Assembly (NCBI GenBank): GCA_910576325.1 | Contig: CAJTIM010000003.1 | Span: forward strand, 180,270 to 244,269 | Length of the DNA stretch: 64,000 bases | Direction of reading: 5' to 3' | From: Clostridia bacterium | GTDB taxonomy: Bacteria > Bacillota > Clostridia > Lachnospirales > Lachnospiraceae | Part shown: positions 33,916 to 43,455 of the stretch, one piece after another | Layout: every line of letters begins with the position of its first letter | Numbering within the stretch: the first letter of the stretch is position 1 | Made by a program: the position numbers and the translations under genes | The notes under the pieces: model-generated | Told to the model about the DNA's origin: nothing | Database searches by the model: none | What the model saw: only the letters and a program-made list of their open reading frames with translations

Positions 33916-35841
33916 CTACTGCTCTACTGACGGGAAAAGTGAGCTGTCCGTATGGGGCAGGAAGCAGCAGGCCACAAACTCATCCATATAGCCCGGCTCC
34001 GTGGAAAGCTCCAGATAAGTCATATTCTGCGCCAGCTCATAAACCTTCCGCTCCGCCTTGGTAGACAAAAGCATCGCATAAGCGCCGGACAGGGAGGAAT
34101 TGCCGATATAGTGATAGCACTCTACCGGAATATCCGGGAACATTCCGATATTGATGGCATTCTGCATATTGATGCCGCTTCCGATGCCGCCGGCCACATA
34201 GACCTGCTCGATCATGCTGATATCGAAATCCAGTGTTTTCAGCATGGTACGAATTGCGGAGAAAATAGCGCCTTTGGCCCGGATGAAGTTATCAATATCC
34301 ACCTCCGTAATCTCCACATCCTTCACAGAGCCGGACTCTTCCTCAAATGCCAGCACATAACTGCCCATTCCGTAGGCATCCCGCTTGATCCGCTTTCCGT
34401 CCCGGATAAACTTTCCTTTTGGACTGATAATCTTACACCGGAACAATTCCGCAATCACATCAATAATACCCGATCCGCAAAGTCCGATGGGCTTCTCTCC
34501 CTCATCCCCGATAATGGTGAAATCAGGCTCCATCGTCTCCGCATCAATGGTACATGCCTCAATAGCTCCGTCCGTGGCCCGCATACCGCAGCTAATATCG
34601 CCGCCCTCAAAGGCCGGCCCTGCGGAGCATGCGCAGCTCATCATAAAGTCGGAATTGCCGAACACCAGCTCTCCGTTGGTACCCAGGTCAATAAATAAGG
34701 AAAACTCCGGCTGGTTCCACAGCATACTCACCAGAGTGCCTGCCGTTATATCGCCGCCCACATAGCTTCCGATATTGGGCGCCATAATGATATGGGCATC
34801 CGGGTGAACCTTCAGATTAATATCCGACGCATAGAAAGAGTTTGTCTTAAAAAATGCCGGAATATACGGCTCCATCCGCAGCGGGTCCGCATTGATTCCC
34901 ATCAGCAGATGGTTCATGGTGGTATTGCCCGCAATCGCCAGGCGGTAAATGTGCCGGGTGCTGATATGAGCTGCCTTGCACATCTGCTGAATCATGGGGT
35001 TCAGCGTTTCCGCTACAATGGCATCCTGAAGCCTTGTGCGTCCGCCCTGCTTGGTGGATTCAATGATTCGGTTGATAACATCGGCGCCGTAGCGGATCTG
35101 TCCGTTTCCGGTGGACGCCTTGGCCAGAATCCTTCCGTCTATCATATCGACCACAACGGCGGACACGGTGGTGGTTCCGATGTCAACAGCCAGGCCGCCT
35201 ACGATGAGATCCTCGTTGGCTCCGTATACGTCGTAGACGAACACATGGCGCTGTGCCTGTCCGATGATACATTGAAGCTCAAAATTACTGCTCCGCAGGG
35301 TATTTGGGAGCTTTCTGAGACAGGAATAGGGAATCCGTATGTACTGGATTCCGGTAGCCTCCTGCAAAGCACGGATTACCCGCTCAATATCGGGCATGGT
35401 ATCCTCAAGGCTCGGCGGGTCCATTTTGATCCGCACAATGTGAATGTTGTTGTGGAGGGGAAGCTCTGCCTCCTCAATTTTGCGCTTGGACTCGTCAAAG
35501 ATGGCTACCTCCTCCGGGGAGCTTAAGTCCGCCACCTTCATACGGCTGCGGTAGGCGGAGGCAATATCCGGCACCATAACCTCCACATCTCCGGCCACCT
35601 GGCTTACACAGGCCAGGCGCCAGCCTTCCTCGTACTCGGTATCGCTGATGTGGCGTGTTTTTTTGGAATCCAGTTTTCCTTTGATAAATTTTACCTTACA
35701 TTTTCCGCAGGAAGCATTGCCGGAGCAGGGGGCGTCAATCACCACATTGGATTTCCGCGCCGTCTCCAGGAGATTCTCTCCCAGGGCCGTAGACACCGTT
35801 ACCTGATCGCCGTCCTCAAATCGAAATGTTACATTTGCCAT
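33916..35841 (-). CDS. Reductive activator of corrinoid protein (RACo-like, DUF4445)
   Basis: The 641-residue protein has an N-terminal plant-type [2Fe-2S] domain with C39, C45, C48 and C78 (CX5CX2C…C), a linker, and a long ASKHA ATPase domain (about 205-600) with AVDIGTTTVSAVVVD as phosphate-1 motif and GSYVGGDITAGTL and LCGSGIIDVIAEL later. RACo uses ATP to drive electrons into the inactive Co(II) of the corrinoid Fe-S protein that feeds methyl groups to acetyl-CoA synthase. Related RamA-type proteins serve methyltransferases. acsB 8 kb away supports the RACo role. A family-2 half-repeat touches its SD. Confidence 0.9.
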   Translation of the reverse strand: MANVTFRFEDGDQVTVSTALGENLLETARKSNVVIDAPCSGNASCGKCKVKFIKGKLDSKKTRHISDTEYEEGWRLACVSQVAGDVEVMVPDIASAYRSRMKVADLSSPEEVAIFDESKRKIEEAELPLHNNIHIVRIKMDPPSLEDTMPDIERVIRALQEATGIQYIRIPYSCLRKLPNTLRSSNFELQCIIGQAQRHVFVYDVYGANEDLIVGGLAVDIGTTTVSAVVVDMIDGRILAKASTGNGQIRYGADVINRIIESTKQGGRTRLQDAIVAETLNPMIQQMCKAAHISTRHIYRLAIAGNTTMNHLLMGINADPLRMEPYIPAFFKTNSFYASDINLKVHPDAHIIMAPNIGSYVGGDITAGTLVSMLWNQPEFSLFIDLGTNGELVFGNSDFMMSCACSAGPAFEGGDISCGMRATDGAIEACTIDAETMEPDFTIIGDEGEKPIGLCGSGIIDVIAELFRCKIISPKGKFIRDGKRIKRDAYGMGSYVLAFEEESGSVKDVEITEVDIDNFIRAKGAIFSAIRTMLKTLDFDISMIEQVYVAGGIGSGINMQNAINIGMFPDIPVECYHYIGNSSLSGAYAMLLSTKAERKVYELAQNMTYLELSTEPGYMDEFVACCFLPHTDSSLFPSVEQ

Positions 35842-35862
35842 TTTCTAATATCCTCCTATTAA

Positions 35863-35916
35863 AAGTCGCTGCGCGACAGCTCTAAAGGGTAAAGTCGCTT
35901 CGACACATCTGTAATG
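35863..35916 (-). repeat. Family-2 hairpin repeat, partial copy, before the RACo gene
   Basis: This copy keeps the GTCGC-TGC-GCGAC end and the TCTAAAGGGTAAAGTCGC segment and then diverges after GTAATG. It lies right next to the SD (AATAGGAGG) of the RACo-like gene, in the same orientation as the copies at 51.2 and 58.7 kb. Confidence 0.8.
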
Positions 35917-35985
35917 CCTCATTGTTAAAATTATAGCATATTTCAAATTATATTTCAAAGGCAGACTTTAATCAAATTTCCTATT

Positions 35986-36405
35986 TTATTCTTCCATATC
36001 GTCGTATTTCGAATGAATATCTTCCGGCCGTTCCGCCGAATCATCCCGTATCCACCGTTCATCCTCATACCTGTAGCAGTACACCCCCGTATCACCGGAC
36101 TGAATCCAGATATTGTAGGTATCCGACTCCCAGCAGATTCCCCGGAAATCCCTTGCTCTCTCCGTATAAAATTCAAATACCTTCTCTTCTGTCCCCGTTT
36201 CATAGATACAGACCTTTATGTGATTGACTCCGGAGTCCACGATCTTTTCCGCTTCCTGTATGGCATAATATTTTTCATCATAGCTGTAGGTCTTTTCCGC
36301 TGTAAAAGATCCCCAGGAATCCGTCTGCGCTTCCTCTTTCTCCGGGATATTCCTGCACCCGGTTAGAAGAAGCAGCAGCAAAAATATTGCGGCAGATTTT
36401 TTCAT
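35986..36405 (-). CDS. Small lipoprotein of unknown function
   Basis: A 139-residue protein with a lipoprotein signal: MKKS, a leucine-rich core and LLTGC, with the lipidated Cys at about 18. The rest is acidic and hydrophilic, with no family I recognise; SDTYNIWIQSGDTGVYCYRY suggests a beta-rich fold. The ATG at 36405 follows GGAGG. Confidence 0.7.
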   Translation of the reverse strand: MKKSAAIFLLLLLLTGCRNIPEKEEAQTDSWGSFTAEKTYSYDEKYYAIQEAEKIVDSGVNHIKVCIYETGTEEKVFEFYTERARDFRGICWESDTYNIWIQSGDTGVYCYRYEDERWIRDDSAERPEDIHSKYDDMEE

Positions 36406-36871
36406 AAACACTTCCTCCATATCTTTAAAACTAATGTTTTGACATAACAAAAACGGAACAAATTATAAAAATCAAAGCAGACTGCGGTAAATCTGTTCTC
36501 TGGTTTTTCCGTCTTCCGAATCCAAATACATAAAAGGCAATGTAATTTTTATTCTATCAAAAGCCTTCGGAATGTCAATGAAAAAGCTATCTCCCTTATA
36601 TCTTTTGTCCGTTTTTGTCTGTTTTTCTTTTAATCTGTTGATTTTTCTGATTATTCTATTATTTCGTCCAAAATTATAATACAAAATAAATTTTATCTTC
36701 ATAATTTTGTAATGTTTTTTGTGTATACTAGGAGAAACAAAAGAAACTCATGCCAGTATGCTTCGGGCATCAGCCGCTGATACGAATGTTAAAAGATTTT
36801 CGGAAGCTTTGCCGGATTTTCCGCATACTGATTTGCAAATCACGAGATGAAAACAGAAATGGGGGGTGTCT

Positions 36872-37375
36872 ATGAAAAAGCGATTTTTATCATGCCTAAT
36901 CGGTCTGACAGCAATTACATGTTCTCTTATGCCAATAAAAAGAGATGTATTAGCTGCCAATCCGGCAGACAGCAACGCGGAAACCGCAGAATATGGAACC
37001 CTCACCGCATTTATCCTCCCTGTCAAAGCGCCGTCTTCCGTCCAACTCACTTATGTGAATCTGGCGGAGCGTGAAAAGTGGATTCTGGATGAAGTGCTCT
37101 CCGACTATGTGTCCGAGCATGTGGTAATGCTCCATGAATCCGGCAGGGATTACACTGTCGGAGACTGGATTGACCGTGAGGCATATACCTGTCTCTTTCT
37201 GGAAGCGGAGCTTTCGGAAGGCCACCGCTATCTGGTCTGCGGCTACGCAAAAGCAGGCGGCGGCTATGTATATTTTGAACTCTCCTCCTCCGCTCCCTTA
37301 ACGGAACAGCAGGTGCGTGAGAAGGTGGAACAGAGCTTCGCAAGGCCCCAGCGTTTTCAGTCAGGCGTTTGCTAG
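36872..37375 (+). CDS. Secreted protein of unknown function
   Basis: A 167-residue protein with a signal peptide (MKKRFLSCLIGLTAITCSL, cleavage likely after VLAA near residue 29). The mature part has no recognised domain; it contains YVNLAEREKWILDEVL and an YVCGYA-like strand near the end. GGGGGG precedes the ATG at 36872. A leader of about 140 nt with two small hairpins separates it from a possible -10 (TATACT at 36722). It is isolated on the plus strand. Confidence 0.65.
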   Translation: MKKRFLSCLIGLTAITCSLMPIKRDVLAANPADSNAETAEYGTLTAFILPVKAPSSVQLTYVNLAEREKWILDEVLSDYVSEHVVMLHESGRDYTVGDWIDREAYTCLFLEAELSEGHRYLVCGYAKAGGGYVYFELSSSAPLTEQQVREKVEQSFARPQRFQSGVC

Positions 37376-37501
37376 CAGTCCGTATTTCATCTCCGTTTTT
37401 ACGGCGGAGATAAGAATATTCCATTATAAGAAATACCGGAATCTTGATGCAGATTATCATCAAAGATTCCGGTTTTATTTTTACAGGGCCTTCTGTTTCT
37501 C

Positions 37502-38527
37502 CTATAGCAGAGCTAAAAATGCTTCCACATCCTCCCGCCTTGTAGCCCAGCTTGTTGCCAGACGCACTACCGTATGCTCCGGGTCCGGCTTTTCCCAGAA
37601 GCCCATTGCAGCCTCCTTTTGCAGAGCCTGATATGTCTCATTTTCCAGAAGGACAAACTGCTGGTTCGTGGGTGATTGCAGATAAAGGGGATATTTCTTT
37701 TTCTCCAGTCCCTCTTTCAAGAGCTCTGCCATCTCGATTGCGTGGCGGCTGATCTCAAAGTACAGGCGATCCGTAAAGAGGGTATCAAACTGTATCCCCA
37801 ATAGACGCCCCTTTGCAAGAAGCGCTCCGTGCTGCTTCACAATGCTCAGAAAATGCTTGGGCATATTTTTCTTTGTATATACCAGGGCTTCCCCGCACAG
37901 AGCGCCTACCTTGGTTCCTCCGATGTAGAAGGCGTCGCAGTACTTCGCTATCATAGGCAGGGTTACGTCCGTGTCATGGCTCATAAGGCCATAGCCCAGA
38001 CGCGCGCCGTCCAGGTAGAGAGGGATGTCATAGCTCTGACAGATGGCCGAAAGCTCTTTTAGCTCCGCCTCGCTGTAAAGGGTTCCGTATTCCGTAGGGT
38101 GGGAGATATAAACCATTCCCGGAAATACCATATGTTCATGATTTTCATCCTGCCAGAAGCTTTCCAGCAGGGACTTTAAATCCTCACCGCATATTTTTCC
38201 CCGGTGCTCAGGAAGCTCCAGTACTTTGTGACCGTGGTATTCGATGGCGCCTGCTTCGTGGGCGCTTACATGGCCTGTCTTTGCCGCTACAACGCCTTCA
38301 TAAGACTTTAGCAGGGAGTCAATGGCTACCGTATTCGTCTGCGTGCCGCCTACTAAAAAGAAAATCTCCGCCTCGGGGCACTCGCAGGCTTTACGTATCT
38401 TTTCTTTTGCACGCTCGCAATACGGGTCCTGCCCATAGCCGGTAAGCTTCTCCATATTTGTTTCTGCCAGGCACTGTAAAATCCGCTCGTGGGCGCCTTC
38501 CACATAATCGCTTTCAAATGATAACAT
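37502..38527 (-). CDS. Low-specificity L-threonine aldolase family enzyme
   Basis: A 341-residue PLP enzyme of the beta-eliminating lyase/threonine aldolase family: FFLVGGTQTNTVAID near 56, the PLP-ring Asp in LYLDGARLGYGL near 172 and the Schiff-base Lys in IGGTKVGALCGEA near 205. It cleaves threonine or allo-threonine to glycine and acetaldehyde. GGAGG precedes the ATG, with half of a family-1 repeat before it. The next gene upstream is the HAD hydrolase, with no functional link obvious. Confidence 0.9.
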   Translation of the reverse strand: MLSFESDYVEGAHERILQCLAETNMEKLTGYGQDPYCERAKEKIRKACECPEAEIFFLVGGTQTNTVAIDSLLKSYEGVVAAKTGHVSAHEAGAIEYHGHKVLELPEHRGKICGEDLKSLLESFWQDENHEHMVFPGMVYISHPTEYGTLYSEAELKELSAICQSYDIPLYLDGARLGYGLMSHDTDVTLPMIAKYCDAFYIGGTKVGALCGEALVYTKKNMPKHFLSIVKQHGALLAKGRLLGIQFDTLFTDRLYFEISRHAIEMAELLKEGLEKKKYPLYLQSPTNQQFVLLENETYQALQKEAAMGFWEKPDPEHTVVRLATSWATRREDVEAFLALL

Positions 38528-38538
38528 AGTTCCTCCAT

Positions 38539-38602
38539 TCCGGTTTCGTAATATCTCTCAAGTACATCCGTATGTAATCTGTTTCCTGTTCACAGTATCC
38601 CG
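38539..38602 (-). repeat. Family-1 repeat, half copy, before threonine aldolase
   Basis: In the minus orientation it runs from GTGAACAGGAAA to GAGATATTACGAAACCGG, matching one half of the 106-bp unit. It fills the whole gap between the HAD stop and the SD of the threonine aldolase gene. Confidence 0.7.
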
Positions 38603-39382
38603 TCATTCCAAAATTCCGAAATGCTGCAAAGCGTGCAGAATCCCGCCTGCGTCCACATCATCCGTCACATAATCGGCTCTTTCCTTTACGTAATCCTCTC
38701 CGTTTCCCATCGCCACGCCGATTCCGGAGAATTCCATCATCTCCACATCATTTTCCCCATCTCCGAAAGCTATGATTTCCTCCGGCCGGATTTTGTGGGC
38801 TTCCAATATCTGCCGCATTCCCGTTACCTTGCCGCCGCTTTTTGGAACAATATCCGTCCCATACTCCGTCCACCAGGTAAGCTTACAATTTGGCATTTGG
38901 TGAAGAACCCCGTAAGCCTCATCCCTGCCGGAAAACACATTGACCAGATAAATCCGATTCCCCGGATGATATTCCCCAAGCTCCGGCAGTTCGGAAGAAA
39001 TAGCCTTCTGCGCCTGTTTCACTCTCTCATCAATAAAATTAATATAAATCCGGTCCTTTTCCACAAATGCAATGGGCAGTTCTCTCTTTTCAAACAGAGG
39101 AAGGACCTGCTGAATATCGTATTCATCAATGGGAAAGCCGCACAAAACCTCTTTCCTCTGATCGAGGCAGAGCTGGCCGTTCAGCAGCACATAGCCGTCA
39201 AATTCCAAGTCCCGTGTCGGAAGCTGCTCCAGTTCCAAAATGTGCCGGCCTGTGGAAGTAAAGATCCGAATTCCCCGTTCCCGAAGCGCCTTAAGCGCCT
39301 TGCGTGTATCCTCAGGAATGTTCCCATGCTTATGGGACATCAATGTTCCGTCAATATCAAAAAAAACTGCCTTTATACTCAT
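38603..39382 (-). CDS. HAD-superfamily Cof-type phosphatase
   Basis: A 259-residue HAD hydrolase of the Cof/IIB subfamily: DIDGTL (residues 9-14) with nucleophile Asp9, TSTGR near 42, a C2-type cap, Lys in PKSGGKVTG near 190 and GDGENDVEM near 213. These enzymes dephosphorylate sugar phosphates or nucleotides. It lies between the MBL-fold gene and the threonine aldolase gene, each separated by half-repeats of family 1. The substrate is not predictable. Confidence 0.9.
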   Translation of the reverse strand: MSIKAVFFDIDGTLMSHKHGNIPEDTRKALKALRERGIRIFTSTGRHILELEQLPTRDLEFDGYVLLNGQLCLDQRKEVLCGFPIDEYDIQQVLPLFEKRELPIAFVEKDRIYINFIDERVKQAQKAISSELPELGEYHPGNRIYLVNVFSGRDEAYGVLHQMPNCKLTWWTEYGTDIVPKSGGKVTGMRQILEAHKIRPEEIIAFGDGENDVEMMEFSGIGVAMGNGEDYVKERADYVTDDVDAGGILHALQHFGILE

Positions 39383-39395
39383 ATTTTTCTCCTAC

Positions 39396-39465
39396 TAATT
39401 TTAAGCTCTGCAACATCCTTCAATGCTCACCGGTATAAAACTCATTTCCAGTCACAGCTACAGCT
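39396..39465 (-). repeat. Family-1 repeat, half copy, before the HAD gene
   Basis: GTGACTGGAAATGAGTTTTA through GGATGTTGCAGAGCTT matches the same half of the unit as the copy at 38.5 kb. The upstream MBL gene's TAG lies inside it, and the HAD SD (AGTAGGAG) follows within 15 nt. Confidence 0.7.
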
Positions 39466-40270
39466 CAATCTCCATTCCCGTATAAATCTGCTCCACACAG
39501 TTTCCCAGCTCCTCCTTTAATATAGCAAACGCCGGCTCTCCTGTACAGTGGCCCGTATATATTTTCCTGATTCCTGTACTGCGGATGCGATCTGCCAGCG
39601 CACGTACCTCTTTTTCAGAAGATTTGTAGAGATGAAAGCCGCCCAGCATGGCATACAGCTTCTTCCCTGGAAATGCCGTCTCAATTTCCCGAATAATATT
39701 GTCCGCTCCTCCGTGAGAACAGCTGCTGAATATCACAAGTCCCTTTTCCGTATCAAAGACCAGGCTCTGCTCATGGGCAAAGGAATCCGGCCGAAGCCTT
39801 CCCCCCTCTTTTACGTACAGGTTCACACGCTTTGCGATTTCCTCCAGGCCCAAAGTACTGTGAGGAATCAGGGTCACTCCCGGCAGAATCTCATAATTTC
39901 CGGAAACATATCGGATTCGCCCGCCATAGGTTTTGAGAAAGCCTCTGTGGATACCTATGTACTTGCGGAAACACCATTTCCTTCCATAGCAGTTTTCCTT
40001 CGATCCCTCCCGCAGATAGAAAACAGCTTTTTGATTCCGGGCAAAAAAATCTCCCATGCCGTCTGCGTGGTCATAGTGTGCATGAGACAGCACACCGCAG
40101 TCTACCTGTGTGAGATCGATTCCCATGTCATCCGCATTTTTCAGAAAACGCCCGGAGGCGCCGGTGTCCAGCAGGATTTTATGGTTTTTATATTCCAAAT
40201 AAAAGGACAGTCCCCACTCCGGGGAAAGATTATTTTTTGTCAGATTATCTACCAAGATGGTTGCTCGCAT
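39458..40270 (-). CDS. MBL-fold metallohydrolase
   Basis: A 270-residue metallo-beta-lactamase-fold protein with SHAHYDHADG near residue 60 as the metal site, plus SSCSHGGADN and TGHCTGE. The arrangement matches the family annotated as dihydropterin synthase-like (MptA-related) hydrolases in anaerobes. The ATG at 40270 follows AGGAGG, so the 32 residues of longer frame upstream are not translated. The last residues are encoded inside a family-1 half-repeat. Confidence 0.82.
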   Translation of the reverse strand: MRATILVDNLTKNNLSPEWGLSFYLEYKNHKILLDTGASGRFLKNADDMGIDLTQVDCGVLSHAHYDHADGMGDFFARNQKAVFYLREGSKENCYGRKWCFRKYIGIHRGFLKTYGGRIRYVSGNYEILPGVTLIPHSTLGLEEIAKRVNLYVKEGGRLRPDSFAHEQSLVFDTEKGLVIFSSCSHGGADNIIREIETAFPGKKLYAMLGGFHLYKSSEKEVRALADRIRSTGIRKIYTGHCTGEPAFAILKEELGNCVEQIYTGMEIEL

Positions 40271-40406
40271 GTGTAAAATACCTCCTGCTGTTTTCATTTG
40301 AAGCATCTGCTGCTTCACTTCTGTCTCGCCGCAAAGAAAATGTGGAACTGTCCATAAGTCCCACATTCATGTTGTCAAAATTGTTTGTTTTTACATTAAC
40401 TTTCCG

Positions 40407-40730
40407 CTATACCTGCACCACTCCCAGCCACTGCTTTATTTTTTCCACAGGTATATCCAAAACCTCCGAAATATCCTCTACGGAGCTTCCCTTTTCATAT
40501 AGCTTCTTTGCAGCTGACATTGCTTTTTCCACAGCTTCTTTTGCAGCTTCCTTTGCAGCTTTTTTCGCGGCTTTTTCTGATGCCTCTTTCACTTCACTTG
40601 CTATATAAGTCCGTAAAATATACTCATCGTCAAACAATGTCATCATAATATCCACAACCTCCTTTTCCCTGTTCTCCAAATACTCTTTTAAAACATCCTG
40701 GTTCTTGCAGATATATTTGTAACGGATCAT
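40407..40730 (-). pseudogene. Rpn/PD-(D/E)XK transposase-like nuclease, C-terminal fragment
   Basis: The 107 residues comprise an Ala/Lys/Glu helix of imperfect repeats (EKAAKKAAKEAAKEA) and the closing motif KLYEKGSSVEDISEVLDIP-x-x-x-IKQWLG, which ends many Rpn-family recombination-promoting nucleases. The nuclease core of about 200 residues is missing, and no SD precedes the first ATG. It is a remnant of a common mobile gene. Confidence 0.65.
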
Positions 40731-40803
40731 CTTTGGTATAATACTATCCTAACACAACATACCTTTTATGACAATTTCTTTCTTGGAAAGAAGCGGCCTC
40801 TCT

Positions 40804-42456
40804 TTATGATTCGGAACGAAACACATAGATATTTTCAAATCCCGGCGCAAAGCTGCACCAGTGAAAGCAAGCCCACGGATGCCTGGAATCTTCCTTATAG
40901 AGAAACAGTTCTATATCGCCTCCGTGGGTAACATAGTAATCATTATAGAGCATTCTGCCTTTTTTGTCATACTCTATGTTGCCGCTGGAATCCCAGGTAC
41001 CATGCATATTAGAGGAGCGCAAATACTCCGCTGCCTTTAAAATTCCCTTTTCATCATACTCAAATGCTATCCGGCCGGAATAATCAATGTCCTCATCCCA
41101 CCAGCCCCAATCCTTTTCCTGGTCCTCCTTTTGCAATTCCTCTTCAATTGCTTCCAGTTTGCCGTCCGGAGTATATATGCAGGTGCTTTTAAATGGAAAA
41201 TACTCCTTCCCATCATTCCAGTCATCCGTATCCTCCAAACCGCTCCACGTTCCGTCCTCATTAAAATGCGCGCGTTCTTTGTGAAAACAAAATTTTTGTC
41301 CGCTGGCAGCCACATCCCCGGGTGCATGATTTCCCTCTAACATCCAAAAATCAGTGATAAATGGAAAAGGGACTTCTTCTCTATACTCATACGACAAATC
41401 CGCCATCCGTTTTCCATACAAATCATACTGCCGTTCCCGTATCATCCGCCCTTCTTCATCCCAGTTGTGAAGAAGATAACCTATTTTGTCTTCTTCCCTT
41501 AGACAGTGTGTCGTACAATATATGGCCTCCCGATATTTACTTGTTCCTGCCTCATAGTCCACCCAATACTCTCCCCATAAATGGACAATAAAGCAGTACT
41601 GCGCCTTCTGTTCATCTATATAGTATTCGATAAGTGGCTCTCCTTTTCGGTTATAGACCCTGCCATCAGGCTCTTCCTTGCGAATGTCCTGGGTTTGTAA
41701 ATAATATTTTATAAAATCTTCTGTGAGACTTTCCTCATAGCCGTCGTCATAAGGATGAAAATAAGCGAAAGAATCATCCCTGCCACTCTTAGAACCGGCG
41801 GCTGTCCACTGATATATTGTCTCTTCCGTTACACCTTTTTCTATGCGATCCTGACCAAGCTCTGTATCCTCCACCGGAGTTTTTTCTCTGTCAGCCACTC
41901 CCTCCCGGGCATGATATTCCACAGACATGATTCGATTATCTTTGATTTTTGCAGACAAAACGGCCGTTTCAAACTGCCAATATAGACAGTTGTTTCCCTT
42001 GCTGTTTTCTTCTCTGATATCCGGCTCACCAAGAAGCGAAGTTAGTTTATCTATCGGATCTGTTTCCGGCAGGATTCCCAGAAAGCTTTCCTGCCCATAA
42101 GAAGCCAGACCGCTAAAGCCAAGTCCCTCTCCTTCAAAATAGTACCCTAATTCTATTTTTTCGTCTTTTAAGAAATAACGATCACCATTGCGTTCAAAAT
42201 GTTCATAATCTAAGGGCTCGCCAAAGGAGAGTCCTACAAGGGAGTAAGTATCTCCTTTTTTCAAATAGTACATCGTGCGCTCAATTCCTGTTAACGGACG
42301 AGTGCAATTGCCGGCTTCTATGAAGGAGCTTAAAGCTTGAATGGATGTGTCCGTAATCTGCGGCTTTAGGGATTCACTGCCTGCTAAATATATGAAAATA
42401 TGTATGGTCAGGAATATGATTGCTGTTAGTAATATGAAATTTCGTTTACTTTCCAT
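40804..42456 (-). CDS. Large membrane-anchored protein of unknown function
   Basis: A 550-residue protein with one N-terminal membrane helix (about 9-24) and a long extracellular part. I recognise no enzyme motif. The C-terminal 200 residues have repeated Y-D-x-x-G-(K/R) patterns (QYDLYGKRM, EYDEKGIL, EYDKKGRML), reminiscent of RHS/YD-like or MORN-like beta repeats. It appears complete but no clear SD was seen, so the start is uncertain. It has no partner genes. Confidence 0.65.
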   Translation of the reverse strand: MESKRNFILLTAIIFLTIHIFIYLAGSESLKPQITDTSIQALSSFIEAGNCTRPLTGIERTMYYLKKGDTYSLVGLSFGEPLDYEHFERNGDRYFLKDEKIELGYYFEGEGLGFSGLASYGQESFLGILPETDPIDKLTSLLGEPDIREENSKGNNCLYWQFETAVLSAKIKDNRIMSVEYHAREGVADREKTPVEDTELGQDRIEKGVTEETIYQWTAAGSKSGRDDSFAYFHPYDDGYEESLTEDFIKYYLQTQDIRKEEPDGRVYNRKGEPLIEYYIDEQKAQYCFIVHLWGEYWVDYEAGTSKYREAIYCTTHCLREEDKIGYLLHNWDEEGRMIRERQYDLYGKRMADLSYEYREEVPFPFITDFWMLEGNHAPGDVAASGQKFCFHKERAHFNEDGTWSGLEDTDDWNDGKEYFPFKSTCIYTPDGKLEAIEEELQKEDQEKDWGWWDEDIDYSGRIAFEYDEKGILKAAEYLRSSNMHGTWDSSGNIEYDKKGRMLYNDYYVTHGGDIELFLYKEDSRHPWACFHWCSFAPGFENIYVFRSES

Positions 42457-42519
42457 AAGCTTTTTCGCCTTACTTTTGATTTAAATAACAATTGCCGCCT
42501 TCCAATAAGAATTTTTGCC

Positions 42520-43215
42520 TCATTTATTTCCCAGGAATCTCCCCACAGTCTCATTAAACGCTCCGGGATTCTTATTCGCTATAAAATGATCCCCAGGCAG
42601 AAAAATAAGCTCCGCTCCCGGAATACTGCGGGCAATCAATTCCGTATGAGACTGCTTAATCATATCCTTCGTACCTGCAATCACCAAAGTCCTTGCCCGA
42701 ATGTTCCTAAGCTCCTCCGGCTTTACATTGGGATCATGAACCATCAGCCCCAGCAGTTCCGCATGGAGCCTGGCCTGGGAACTCTTTCCCGCAAAAAGGC
42801 TGGCAAGCCGATACCCCAGCTCAATCGGAATCTGTACGGCCGGCTTTACTCCCTTGGCATCCAGATTCGCCCCATTTAAAATCAGATTCCGGACATACTT
42901 CGGATACTTCATAGCGAATACCATAGCAATATTTCCGCCATCGGAAAATCCCAGAATATCCGCCTCTTGAATATTCCGGTCATCGAGAAAGAGCTTTAAG
43001 TCCTCCGCAAACTGTGCAATTGTGAAGGGGGCACTGCCTCTGGGCGTCTTCCCATGTCCTCTGGTATCAGGAGCCAGTACCCTGTAATAATTTGAAAAAT
43101 ATGAAATCTGATGTGTAAAATAGGTATGATCTTCTCCGTTTCCGTGAAGCAGAATAAGGGGAAAACCCTCCCCGGATTCTATATAATAATGTTTTATCTT
43201 CATAATCTTTTTCAA
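42520..43215 (-). CDS. Alpha/beta hydrolase
   Basis: A 231-residue hydrolase: LLHGNGEDHTYF oxyanion loop near residue 23, nucleophile LGFSDGGN near 91, Asp in AGTKDMIKQ near 178 and His in PGDHFIANK near 206. The nucleophile elbow and RGHGKTPRG loop resemble esterase/lyase members of the family. It is unrelated at close range to the hydrolase at 25.5 kb. Confidence 0.85.
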   Translation of the reverse strand: MKKIMKIKHYYIESGEGFPLILLHGNGEDHTYFTHQISYFSNYYRVLAPDTRGHGKTPRGSAPFTIAQFAEDLKLFLDDRNIQEADILGFSDGGNIAMVFAMKYPKYVRNLILNGANLDAKGVKPAVQIPIELGYRLASLFAGKSSQARLHAELLGLMVHDPNVKPEELRNIRARTLVIAGTKDMIKQSHTELIARSIPGAELIFLPGDHFIANKNPGAFNETVGRFLGNK

Positions 43216-43371
43216 CCATTAATAAAGGATTGTCTTTGTTATAGCATTATCCTACCACAGTCCATTCCTCATCGCAATTTATTTTCCGGGATTGAAGTAA
43301 GCCTCCTTCCCTGCCTACAATATCATTTCATCCTCCCGCTGCCGCACCTATAAATCCTGATAAATTTCCAT

Positions 43372-43408
43372 AAAAATCCCCCATCCGCAGCCGCAGACAG
43401 GGGATTTC
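43372..43408 (-). terminator. acsB terminator
   Basis: On the minus strand AAATCCCC pairs with GGGGGATTT across a GC-rich loop and is followed by TTTATGG. It starts about 50 nt past the acsB stop. Confidence 0.7.
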
Positions 43409-43455
43409 ATCATCCATCAATCATTTTTTAAATATATCAGTCCTTACTGAAGTCC

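Noticed and set aside
36472..36702. 76-codon minus-strand ORF
   Set aside because: No SD, AT-rich start region and no recognised family.
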